From positions 2,757,501-2,821,500 of the forward strand of contig NZ_CP019288.1 of the NCBI RefSeq assembly GCF_009901525.1: 64,000 nt of DNA, in the 5' to 3' direction. Within the stretch, counting starts at the first letter, position 1; every line of letters starts with the position of its first letter. Positions 24,415-32,764 of the stretch are shown one piece after another. The DNA comes from Kordia antarctica. GTDB lineage: Bacteria > Bacteroidota > Bacteroidia > Flavobacteriales > Flavobacteriaceae. The notes beneath the pieces are model-generated. The model searched no databases. It was not told the DNA's origin and was given only the letters and a program-made list of their open reading frames with translations. A program made the position numbers and the translations under genes.

Positions 24415-26288
24415 GGAAACTTTTGTTATACCTTGTTGTCATCTCTGTTGGAATTATCTATACAGGAAGACTCTCGTATCTGCAATTGTTTAAGGAAAAT
24501 GTAGCTGCCACAAACTACTTAAATGATAGTGCTATTAAAACAATTCATGCATATCCTGAACGTGGTTATGTATATGATAGAAACGGAAAGCTTCTTGTGG
24601 CAAATCAGCCAGCGTATGATGTCATGGTCATTCCAAATGATGTAAGAGATTTTGACAGAATTGAGTTTTGTAAATTAGTAGGTATTCCTGCTGAAGAATT
24701 TGAAAAAAAATTACAAAAAGCAAAAGACTATTCTTGGCGAATTCCATCAGTGTTTGTAGCACAAATGTCAAAAAAAGAATATGCGTTTCTTCAAGAAAAA
24801 ATGCATCGCTATAAAGGTTTCTACATTCAAAAACGTTCTATTCGTAATTATCAAACTGTTGTTGGCGCAAATGTTTTAGGTTCTATTAGCGAAGTAAATG
24901 ATGCTGATTTAAGAAGAAATCCAGCATATCAATCAGGTGAACTCATTGGAAGAACAGGCATTGAAAAATCGTATGAAGACGAATTGCGTGGCACAAGAGG
25001 CGTAAAATATCTTCAAAAAGACATTCACAATAAAATACTAGGTCCGCATATGGAAGGTCGTAAAGATACTCTTCCCGTAAACGGAAAAGATATTCAAATT
25101 ACGATTGATAGTAGGTTACAAGAATACGGCGAAAAGCTAATGATCAATAAACGTGGCGGAATTGTTGCCATTGAGCCGAGCACAGGCGAAATCTTAGCGT
25201 TAATTTCTGCGCCAAGCTACAATCCAAATTTATTAGTCGGACGACAACGTTCTAAAAACTATAGTGTATTACATTACGATTCTATCAATAAACCACTCTA
25301 CGATAGAGGTTTACTAGCTTCGTACGCGCCAGGTTCGCCATTTAAAACATTGAATGCGTTGGTTGCTTTGCAAGAAGGTGTGGTTACGCCTCAAACTATT
25401 TACACATGTCGTAACGCCTATTACTACGGGAAAAGAAAAATGGGTTGCCATTGCGGCGGCGGAAGACGAAATATTATTAATGGAGTTGCCAAATCGTGTA
25501 ATGCGTATTTTGCAAATGCATATCGTCAAATTATTAGTAAATATGATTCGCCACGTGAAGGAATGAATGTTTGGAGCAGTCACATGAAAAGTTTTGGTTT
25601 GGGTGGTTATTTTGGGAACGATCTTTCTACAGGTCGCCCAGGGAGAATTCCAACAGGAGATTACTATACAAATAGCTTTTTCAAGCATGATAAATGGCAC
25701 GTTTTAAATACGATTTCAAATGCAATTGGACAAGGTGAAGTAGAATTAACGCCGATTCAATTAGCAAATATGACAGCTGCAATTGCCAACAGAGGTTATT
25801 ATTATACGCCACATATTATCAAGCAAATTGATAATCAACCAATTGAAAATAAACAATTTACAGAGAAAAAATATACTACAATTGATACAGAACATTTTGA
25901 GCCTGTAATTCAAGGAATGTACGATGTATTCAGCATGAAAAAAGGCGGAACTGCTAGAGCGTTAAATGTTCCTGGTATTGAAATTTGTGGAAAAACAGGA
26001 ACTTCCGAAAACTTCGTTAAGATTGATGGCGTACTAACACAACTAACCGATCATTCAATATTTATAGCATTTGCACCAAAAGACAATCCTAAAATTGCGA
26101 TTGCCGTTTTTGTAGAAAATGGGTATTATGGTTCGCGTTGGGCTGGGAAAATTTCTAGTTTAATGATTGAATTATATCTTAAAGGCGAAGTTAGCTTGAA
26201 GGATATGGAAAAACTTGTTTTAGAAAAGAGTTTGGAAGAAGAATATGCAAAGCCACTAAGCGGAAAACCATTTACAATTAATGAGTAG
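24411..26288 (+). CDS. mrdA: Penicillin-binding protein 2 (elongasome transpeptidase)
   Basis: Class B PBP that crosslinks peptidoglycan during elongation with RodA. 625 residues: N-terminal membrane helix, dimerisation domain (HAYPERGYVYDRNGKLLVAN), and transpeptidase domain with SxxK in YAPGSPFKTLNAL (~305), SxN in KSCNAYFANA (~365) and KTGT in CGKTGTSENF (~525). The Cys-rich loop KMGCHCGGGRRN between SxxK and SxN is a local feature. Its end overlaps rodA by 8 bases. Confidence 0.96.
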   Translation: MRKLLLYLVVISVGIIYTGRLSYLQLFKENVAATNYLNDSAIKTIHAYPERGYVYDRNGKLLVANQPAYDVMVIPNDVRDFDRIEFCKLVGIPAEEFEKKLQKAKDYSWRIPSVFVAQMSKKEYAFLQEKMHRYKGFYIQKRSIRNYQTVVGANVLGSISEVNDADLRRNPAYQSGELIGRTGIEKSYEDELRGTRGVKYLQKDIHNKILGPHMEGRKDTLPVNGKDIQITIDSRLQEYGEKLMINKRGGIVAIEPSTGEILALISAPSYNPNLLVGRQRSKNYSVLHYDSINKPLYDRGLLASYAPGSPFKTLNALVALQEGVVTPQTIYTCRNAYYYGKRKMGCHCGGGRRNIINGVAKSCNAYFANAYRQIISKYDSPREGMNVWSSHMKSFGLGGYFGNDLSTGRPGRIPTGDYYTNSFFKHDKWHVLNTISNAIGQGEVELTPIQLANMTAAIANRGYYYTPHIIKQIDNQPIENKQFTEKKYTTIDTEHFEPVIQGMYDVFSMKKGGTARALNVPGIEICGKTGTSENFVKIDGVLTQLTDHSIFIAFAPKDNPKIAIAVFVENGYYGSRWAGKISSLMIELYLKGEVSLKDMEKLVLEKSLEEEYAKPLSGKPFTINE

Positions 26289-27573
26289 AGAAGTAAAATT
26301 TGTCAAAAAAATTGACTGGCTTTCTATCCTACTCTACTTTTTGTTAGTTGGAATTGGCTGGATTAATATTTACTCCGCTTCTGTTACAGATGCTTCCACA
26401 GGTTTTCTTGACATGAACGAACTGTACGGAAAACAGCTCTTTTTTATTGGTACAAGTCTCTTACTTATTATTCTTATCCTTTCGGTAGAAGCCAAATTTT
26501 ACGAACGTTTTTCGAGTATTATTTATGTCATCGGACTCGTAAGTTTGATGGGATTGATGGTTTTTGGTAAAAATATAAATGGTGCAACTTCTTGGTATCC
26601 AATTGGAAGTTTTACGCTTCAACCTTCAGAATTTGCAAAAGTTGCCACTGTACTTGCGTTGGCAAAATTTCTAAGTGATATTCAGACAAACATTAATAAT
26701 TTTAAGCATCAACTGATTGCTTTTGCTATTATTTTAACGCCTCCAATACTAATTGTTTTTCAACCAGATCCAGGAAGTGCGATGGTTTATTTGGCGTTCT
26801 TCTTTGTGATGTATCGGGAAGGTTTGCCATCTATTTACTTATGGATTGGTTTTTTACTCATATTGCTCTTTATTATTACGCTTAAAATTGGGTATGTTTT
26901 TACAATTATAGCAGCCTTGATTATAGGATTGGCTTGTATTTTTTTCTTCTTTAAAAAACAACTAAAACGACTTCGAAAAACGACGCTAGCACTAACATCA
27001 TTGGTTGCAGCTATTGGATTCATTTTAGCGGTAAATTATATATTTCACAATGTATTTCAGCAACATCACCGCGATCGTTTTACGCTAGTTTTGGGATTGG
27101 AAAAAGATCCTGCAAAGCTGGAAAAGATTCGGAAAACATTTGGTTTCAATACCAATCAATCTGAAATTGCGATAGGTTCTGGTGGTTTAAAAGGAAAAGG
27201 TTGGCAGAAAGGAACACGAACTAAAGGCGATTTTGTTCCTGAACAAGATACCGATTACATCTTTACAACTGTTGGTGAAGAATGGGGATTTATAGGAAGT
27301 TCGTTAGTTATTTTCCTATTTGTTGCGTTATTATTGCGAATTCTCCACAGAGCCGAACAGCAGAAATCTAAATTTAGTCGCGTGTATGGATATAGTGTCG
27401 CCGCGATTCTATTTTTCCACTTTGCCATTAATATTGGAATGGTTATTGGATTATTTCCAACGGTTGGAATTCCGCTGCCTTTCTTTAGTTATGGCGGTTC
27501 AGGACTTTGGGGATTTACTATTTTGCTCTTTATTTTTATTAAGCTAGACGCGAATCGGATTAATGAGTGGTAA
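26281..27573 (+). CDS. rodA: SEDS peptidoglycan glycosyltransferase RodA
   Basis: 430-residue polytopic SEDS protein that polymerises lipid II together with PBP2. Family blocks: GATSWYPIGSFTLQPSEFAK, FQPDPGSAMVYLAFF (catalytic-region Asp), GGLKGKGWQKGTRTKGDFVP, EQDTDYIFTTVGEEWGFIGS and the C-terminal GIPLPFFSYGGSG. Last gene of the operon; the stop is followed by ~130 bp before the peptide gene at 27708. Identity is firm; ftsW is excluded by the PBP2/mre context. Confidence 0.96.
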   Translation: MSREVKFVKKIDWLSILLYFLLVGIGWINIYSASVTDASTGFLDMNELYGKQLFFIGTSLLLIILILSVEAKFYERFSSIIYVIGLVSLMGLMVFGKNINGATSWYPIGSFTLQPSEFAKVATVLALAKFLSDIQTNINNFKHQLIAFAIILTPPILIVFQPDPGSAMVYLAFFFVMYREGLPSIYLWIGFLLILLFIITLKIGYVFTIIAALIIGLACIFFFFKKQLKRLRKTTLALTSLVAAIGFILAVNYIFHNVFQQHHRDRFTLVLGLEKDPAKLEKIRKTFGFNTNQSEIAIGSGGLKGKGWQKGTRTKGDFVPEQDTDYIFTTVGEEWGFIGSSLVIFLFVALLLRILHRAEQQKSKFSRVYGYSVAAILFFHFAINIGMVIGLFPTVGIPLPFFSYGGSGLWGFTILLFIFIKLDANRINEW

Positions 27574-27707
27574 TTCTCTTTTACTCATTCCTATCTTATA
27601 GTATAAATTAAAAACTACTACGTAAACGTTAAGTAAGGGTTTGCCGTAAATATAAACACATTAGTTTTCGTACTTTTCTAACTAGTTTAACCAAAAAATT
27701 ATAAATT

Positions 27708-27872
27708 ATGTTAGAAAGTATTTTAAAATTAGGAACTGTATTAAGTAAAAAAGAGCAAAGTCAAATTATTGGTGGATCTTTTAATCCACAAAACGAGAGA
27801 GACTGTGTTAGATGTCTTGGCGAATGGGAAGCACCACTTTGTGCGATGCCAACTAACTCTCCTTGTGCATAA
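27708..27872 (+). CDS. GG-leader peptide with four cysteines
   Basis: 54-residue secreted-peptide precursor. The leader MLESILKLGTVLSKKEQSQI ends in IIGG (residues 20-23), the LG...LSK.EQ..I.GG pattern of bacteriocin-type double-glycine leaders in Flavobacteria. The 31-residue core (starting SFNPQNERDCVRCLGEW) has four Cys and ends PTNSPCA, so two disulfides are possible. A terminator follows at 27882, and the C39-like/VKOR/thioredoxin fusion gene begins 173 bases further on. No dedicated transporter or immunity gene is visible; function (bacteriocin, signal) is unknown. Confidence 0.75.
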   Translation: MLESILKLGTVLSKKEQSQIIGGSFNPQNERDCVRCLGEWEAPLCAMPTNSPCA

Positions 27873-27881
27873 TATAGAAAC

Positions 27882-27905
27882 AGCGAACTTCGATTCGCTT
27901 TTTTA
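27882..27905 (+). terminator. Terminator after the GG-leader peptide gene
   Basis: Stem AGCGAA (27882-27887) with TTCGCT (27894-27899), 6-base loop, then seven T. It makes the peptide gene largely monocistronic, allowing much higher peptide expression than the membrane protein behind it. Confidence 0.75.
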
Positions 27906-28045
27906 TTACAAAATCTTCATTTTATAAATTGAACACTTAAATCCTTAAAAAAAACGTTTCATATGGTGTACTTTAAAAATACTTTCTATCTTTAACAATA
28001 CGATACTAAAATTTTAATTTCCCCTACCAAATTGAAAAGAATTAG

Positions 28046-29605
28046 ATGGAACAAATTATACTTTCCTTATTAGCAAGTAATAGTTATTTAGATATTGATC
28101 GCGAGCGTTTAAACTTGCAATTGTTATCACATCCTGAATATCCAAGTTTGAAATCGATTACCGATACACTTGATTATTTTGAGATTGAAAACCTAGCCGC
28201 AACTGTACCAAAAGAAGCTTTGTCACAAATGCCAACAGCATTTTTAGCACTTATCAATTCTGGAGAAGGCGATGAAGTTGTACTTACCGAGAAAAAACGC
28301 GGTATGATACAAATCACGAATTCGGACGAGAAGAAAGAAAAAATAACCGAAGAAGTTTTTACAGAACGATGGACAGGAACGATTATCGCTGTGGAAGCGC
28401 TAGAAAAAACAGTCAACACCAAATCTATTGAAACGGCACTTCCGTACTTCATTGTTGCTGCTGTTGCTTCTACAAATGTTATTCTCAATTTTAGCTTGCC
28501 ATATTTGTTATATACGGCATTAACGCTGATAGGATTGTACATTAGTGTCTTAATTATCAGAGAAGATTTAGGCATAAAAAGTAAAGCTGTTGCTAAAGTT
28601 TGTGGCGCAATTTCAAAAAATAGTACGTGTGGCGATGTCATTACTACAAAAGGAAATAAACTATTTGGAATCATCTCACTAAGTGATGCTTCTTTTGTGT
28701 TTTTTGCTGGATTATTTTTGATTTTATCCTCTATCGGATTTCATCAAAGTACATTATTAGGTTTATCGCTCGCAGGAATTCCGATTGTTTTATACGCAAT
28801 TTATCGTCAAGGTGTTGTTTTAAAACAATGGTGCGCATTGTGTTTGTTAATTGCAGGAATTTTAGTATTGCAAACAGCACTTTTAGCAAGTACGTTTTCG
28901 TATAATTGGGTTGTAAGCTCATCTTATATTGCTAAAGCCGTTGGACTTTTCTTATTAGTTTATATTGCTTGGCTCTATTGCAAATCATATTGGGAAAGTC
29001 ATGAAAAATTGGCGACTACTGAAACAAACTTCTTAAAATTCAAGCGGAATCCAGAATTGTTTAAAACGATGTTGCAAGAGAAAAGTGTATTAAATACGAA
29101 CGTGATTCCTCAGCAATCGAGTATCGTATTTGGAAACCCAAATGGTAGCATAAAACTTCAAGGTGTTACAAATCCGTTGTGTGGTTTTTGTACGGCTGCT
29201 TTTGAATCGTATGATAAATTATTGAATACGTACGGAGATGATATTCGACTAGAATTTATTTTTAATGTGCCAGATGATGCCAAAAATAAAAGTACACAGA
29301 TTGTTTCAAGATTGGTTGATTTGTATTTAGATGATCCAAAAAAATCGTATACCGCTTTAAAGGAATGGTTTTCCAATAGAGATATTGACAAATGGCACAA
29401 AAACTTTGGACATTCTGAAAACACAGAAGTTTCAAAAGTGTTAGAAACGCATAGAGAATGGTGTAATATCAACGATGTACATTATACACCTGCAAGTATT
29501 TTGAATGATAATTTCTTTCCACAAACCTACGAGATTAAAGATTTACCGTTGTTTATTCAGGATATAATTTTGGAGTCGCAACAAGGTTCGGAAGAAACTA
29601 TGTAG
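28046..29605 (+). CDS. C39-like / VKOR / thioredoxin fusion membrane protein
   Basis: 519-residue inner-membrane oxidoreductase. Residues ~1-125 resemble the C39 peptidase fold (LLSHPEYPSLKSITDTLDYF) but show no catalytic Cys, so this part probably binds rather than cuts a leader. Residues ~130-320 form a VKOR domain of five helices with the Cys pairs in KVCGAISKNSTCGDV (~190) and WCALCLL (~262). The C-terminal thioredoxin-like domain has CGFC in VTNPLCGFCTAAFESYDK (~378), as in DsbA/DsbC-type partners. Together this is a self-contained disulfide-forming machine. It lies just behind the four-Cys GG-leader peptide, so oxidative folding of that peptide is a strong inference; general protein oxidation is the alternative. 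Confidence 0.88.
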   Translation: MEQIILSLLASNSYLDIDRERLNLQLLSHPEYPSLKSITDTLDYFEIENLAATVPKEALSQMPTAFLALINSGEGDEVVLTEKKRGMIQITNSDEKKEKITEEVFTERWTGTIIAVEALEKTVNTKSIETALPYFIVAAVASTNVILNFSLPYLLYTALTLIGLYISVLIIREDLGIKSKAVAKVCGAISKNSTCGDVITTKGNKLFGIISLSDASFVFFAGLFLILSSIGFHQSTLLGLSLAGIPIVLYAIYRQGVVLKQWCALCLLIAGILVLQTALLASTFSYNWVVSSSYIAKAVGLFLLVYIAWLYCKSYWESHEKLATTETNFLKFKRNPELFKTMLQEKSVLNTNVIPQQSSIVFGNPNGSIKLQGVTNPLCGFCTAAFESYDKLLNTYGDDIRLEFIFNVPDDAKNKSTQIVSRLVDLYLDDPKKSYTALKEWFSNRDIDKWHKNFGHSENTEVSKVLETHREWCNINDVHYTPASILNDNFFPQTYEIKDLPLFIQDIILESQQGSEETM

Positions 29606-29723
29606 TTTTTTGCTAATCAAAATAGCTTCAAGTTTTGTCAAGATAAAATATTTCTTTGTCTTGATGTTTTTATAATGTTACCTAGATAGTTTTTAACTAC
29701 TGAAGGAGCGGCTACTATTAGCA

Positions 29724-30251
29724 CTAATTTTTATAAAGCTTAATCTTTAATTTAAAGGATATAGTTTTAATCAATTCTGAATATTCAACATCGTTTTTAA
29801 ACATAGATGTTATTGCTTTTTCTATTTCAGATGCTTCTATATCTACAAAATCATGTGCAGAACATAACTTGCGAATTACTGAACGTATTTTTGGTAAAAC
29901 GAGTCTTTCATTAAAATTAGGCCCAACTTCTACATGTAATTTTCTTATTGCTTTTGAGTTTAAATTGTACCGATAATTTACTTTACAAGCAATCTGTTTT
30001 TTATCTTTGGTTAGTGCTTGAATGTTTTCTTTAACATATACATCTTCAAGCGAATAGATAAAAAGTGAAGCACTACGCGGAATATTGTGTTTTCCTGAAT
30101 TTAAAACAGTCATCTTCCCTGCAGAATCGTCAAAATAAATTCCAATTTCAAATGGTTTTACAAGAATTTCTTCTTCTGATATCAGTTTACATGAAAAAAA
30201 TGATACCATTAGAAATATTGATATAACTGAAAATATTCTTTGCTTGTTCAT
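29724..30251 (-). CDS. SPFH/Band-7-like lipoprotein
   Basis: 175 residues, predicted lipoprotein (signal ending VSFFSC, Cys21). The body has the strand-helix pattern of SPFH/prohibitin domains (VYVKENIQALTKDKKQIACK, VNYRYNLNSKAIRKLHVEVG, VLPKIRSVIRKLCSAHDFVD). The domain is complete but lacks the long C-terminal coiled coil of flotillins. Function unknown; it may assemble at the membrane. Stands 42 bases downstream of the endonuclease gene on the same strand, perhaps co-transcribed. Confidence 0.65.
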   Translation of the reverse strand: MNKQRIFSVISIFLMVSFFSCKLISEEEILVKPFEIGIYFDDSAGKMTVLNSGKHNIPRSASLFIYSLEDVYVKENIQALTKDKKQIACKVNYRYNLNSKAIRKLHVEVGPNFNERLVLPKIRSVIRKLCSAHDFVDIEASEIEKAITSMFKNDVEYSELIKTISFKLKIKLYKN

Positions 30252-30293
30252 TGGTTAAGTTGGTGTTAGAGTAACTTATTAAATAAAAATACA

Positions 30294-31136
30294 CTATCTA
30301 AAACTCCATTGTTTATACGTTGTAGAAGCTTCTAATTTATTTTCTTTAGAATCGTCTAATGCTGGAAAAAAGTCGATTCCTGTACGTTTTTCAATTTCGT
30401 CTACGGAAACTACAAACTCATATAAAGGTTTGTTAGATTCTTTATGCGGCATTAAGAAAGCGATCATTTTAGTTTGTCCGCCAGAATTATCTAAGAGTAT
30501 TTTATAGAAATAATTTGGGACAGCGACATCTTCGCTTCCGATAGTGTGTAAATTGTTTTCTAAAATTCCACCTGTGACAACATAAACTCCATTGTATTTT
30601 TTTGCCCAATAGCGAACTTTTTGTTCCAAACGATTCCAAACGCCTGCATTAAATTCGTGTTCTTGCGGAGAAATATTACTGGTTAAAAATGTTTCTGTAA
30701 ATGCTGATTTGCTATATTTCCGATCTGCTGCAGGACACAAATGTCCACGGTCGTAGCCAGATTTTTTATAGTTTCGCCAATGCGCAGATTCGGTTGTTAC
30801 TGCATTATCTTGTTCAAAATACGGACGTTTGAAATCTGTATATACAATTTGATTCTTTTTCAACTCATATGCAACCCATTCTGCTTGCTCAAAAGCTTCA
30901 TCATAAGACAACGAATATCCTTCATGATGTACAATTTGTCCCGTTGTAGAACTTGGTAAGTAATAATTATTTGTTAGCTTTTTCGGGGCACTATCAGTCG
31001 TTTGACTTTTTGTTCCGTGAATTTCAACATTCGGATTGTATGTGTTTTCTTTTTGATTTTCTCCGTATTTCTCGTAGACAATAAAAGCTGCGCCAATTAA
31101 CAGAACTAATAGAGGATATATTTTGTTTCTTTTCAA
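30294..31136 (-). CDS. DNA/RNA non-specific endonuclease (NUC1 family)
   Basis: 280-residue exported nuclease. N-terminal hydrophobic anchor (YPLLVLLIGAAFIVYEKYG), a Thr/Ser/Asn-rich linker, then the beta-beta-alpha-metal nuclease domain with the DRGH motif in SGYDRGHLCPAADRKYS (His is the general base, ~135) and the metal-binding Asn in EFNAGVWNRLEQ (~165); TFLTSNISPQ is also typical. Probably acts in the periplasm or outside to degrade nucleic acid for phosphate or nucleotide uptake. Repetitive DNA lies upstream. Confidence 0.92.
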   Translation of the reverse strand: MKRNKIYPLLVLLIGAAFIVYEKYGENQKENTYNPNVEIHGTKSQTTDSAPKKLTNNYYLPSSTTGQIVHHEGYSLSYDEAFEQAEWVAYELKKNQIVYTDFKRPYFEQDNAVTTESAHWRNYKKSGYDRGHLCPAADRKYSKSAFTETFLTSNISPQEHEFNAGVWNRLEQKVRYWAKKYNGVYVVTGGILENNLHTIGSEDVAVPNYFYKILLDNSGGQTKMIAFLMPHKESNKPLYEFVVSVDEIEKRTGIDFFPALDDSKENKLEASTTYKQWSFR

Positions 31137-31640
31137 AATGGTTATTTTAAATTATAAATGTTGGATTACTTTTAGTCGCTTTGCTTCTTTATTGTTGATT
31201 TGTTCATCTCGATGTTATTCACAGTTACAATTTCAACTTTTCACTTTTAGTTTTTCACTTTCAACTGATTAGTTGATTTGTCGTTTTGTTCATCTCAATG
31301 TTATTCGCAGTTACAACTTCATCATTCAGTATTTCTTATTCGATATTCGGTGTTTGTTATTCGATTTTTGTTGATTTGTTTGTTCGTGGTTTTGTTAATT
31401 TGTTCATCTCGATGTTATTCGTAGTTACAATTTCAACTTTTCACTTTTAGTTTTTCACTTTCAACTTATTCGTTGTTTGTTATTTGTGATTTGTCGTTTT
31501 GTCGTTTTGTTCATCTCGATGTTATTCGCAGTTACAATTTCAACTTTTCACTTTTAGTTTTTCACTTTCAACTTATTCGGTATTCGTTGTTTCGTGTTCC
31601 AAAACCAATTTTCAAATCAACACATCTTCAAATCATCAAA
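31137..31640. repeat. 504-bp gene-free stretch with a four-copy ~64-bp repeat
   Basis: The unit begins TTCATCTCGATGTTATTCGC and continues into AACTTTTCACTTTTAGTTTT. Copies start at 31203, 31289 (truncated), 31403 and 31510; copies 1, 3 and 4 are nearly identical over 64 bases. Spacers are themselves T-rich words such as TTGATTTGT and TTATTCGGT. Open frames here are repeat-derived. No promoter or RNA gene can be defined. Confidence 0.8.
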
Positions 31641-32750
31641 TTAATTTTTCACATCTAGCGCATCACGCAACGCATTTCCAATCAACATAAACGCCATTAC
31701 TAAACTCATAATTGCAATTCCTGGAATAATCGCTAAATACGGTTTTCCTAAAATGATATAACTATAATGATCTTTTATCATTGCGCCCCAACTTGGCATT
31801 GGCGGCTGTGCTCCTATTCCTAAGAAACTTAAACCGCTTTCTATTAAAATTGCTGCTGCAAAATTCGCTGCCGAAATTACAATTACTGGCGCCATAATGT
31901 TTGGCAATATATGTTTGATGATGATTCTAAAATCGTGATAACCCAAAGCGCGCGCCGCGGTTACGTATTGCATTCGCTTCACGCTTAATACTTGTCCGCG
32001 TACAATTCTGGCGACCTCAACCCACATCGTTAATCCGACAGCGATAAAGACTTGCCAAAAACCTTTTCCTAGCGCAAGCGTAATGGCAATGACGAGTAAT
32101 AATGTCGGAATTGACCAAGTTACGTTTATAATCCACATGATAATTGCGTCAATTCGTCCTTCAAAATATCCTGCCAATGCGCCTAACGAGATTCCTATTA
32201 ATAGTGAAATAAAAACGGCTACAAAACCTATGGTAAACGAAATCCGCATTCCGATAAGCATTCTACTAAGTACGTCTCTTCCGTATTTATCGGTTCCTAA
32301 ACGAAATGTTTTTTGTTGAATGTATTGTGTTGGGATTTCGCTTGCTTGCGTCAATGTTGGAAAAGAAGTTAGTGGAATTTCTTTTTCAATTCCTGCAACT
32401 ACTACATCTGAATATTCTGTGATAAATAAAGCGTTGTTTGCTATTTTATAGTTTGCTATTGGAATTTCAGTCGCCGTGTTTTCTTTCCCAAAAAACAGCG
32501 AACTTACAAAGCTTTCTTCCTCTTTGTCTGTGGAAGGAATTGTTAGCATTTGCACCGAAAAACCAGGTCTTTTGGAATGAATAGACAAGTGCATTTGGTT
32601 TGCATTCTTAGTATCATCTGGTGTAAAGAGATACGCGAAAATTACGATGAACGCACAGATTGCAATAAAGCAAAAACTCAAAACGCCCCAAAAATTCTTC
32701 TTGAATTTTTGGAGCGCTAATTGTGTTAGTGAATTTGAGTTTTTACTCAT
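31641..32750 (-). CDS. ABC transporter permease, oligopeptide (OppC/DppC) type
   Basis: 369-residue inner-membrane permease of a peptide/nickel-type ABC importer. An N-terminal OppC_N helix is followed by a ~110-residue periplasmic insertion, then the BPD_transp_1 domain: TDKYGRDVLSRMLIGMRIS, GALAGYFEGRIDAIIMWIIN and the EAA loop in AARALGYHDFRIIIKHILPN. The C-terminus has FLGIGAQPPMPSWGAMI, a strong DppC signature. The other subunits (DppB, ATPases, binding protein) are not adjacent, which is common for this gene in Flavobacteria. It starts 14 bases after the CTP protease stop, so co-transcription is likely. Confidence 0.92.
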   Translation of the reverse strand: MSKNSNSLTQLALQKFKKNFWGVLSFCFIAICAFIVIFAYLFTPDDTKNANQMHLSIHSKRPGFSVQMLTIPSTDKEEESFVSSLFFGKENTATEIPIANYKIANNALFITEYSDVVVAGIEKEIPLTSFPTLTQASEIPTQYIQQKTFRLGTDKYGRDVLSRMLIGMRISFTIGFVAVFISLLIGISLGALAGYFEGRIDAIIMWIINVTWSIPTLLLVIAITLALGKGFWQVFIAVGLTMWVEVARIVRGQVLSVKRMQYVTAARALGYHDFRIIIKHILPNIMAPVIVISAANFAAAILIESGLSFLGIGAQPPMPSWGAMIKDHYSYIILGKPYLAIIPGIAIMSLVMAFMLIGNALRDALDVKN

Positions 32751-32764
32751 TAAAGTCTTTTAGA

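Noticed and set aside
31203..31574. Possible CRISPR array
   Set aside because: Only four copies, long (64 bp) degenerate units, unequal spacers made of related repeat words, and no cas genes nearby.
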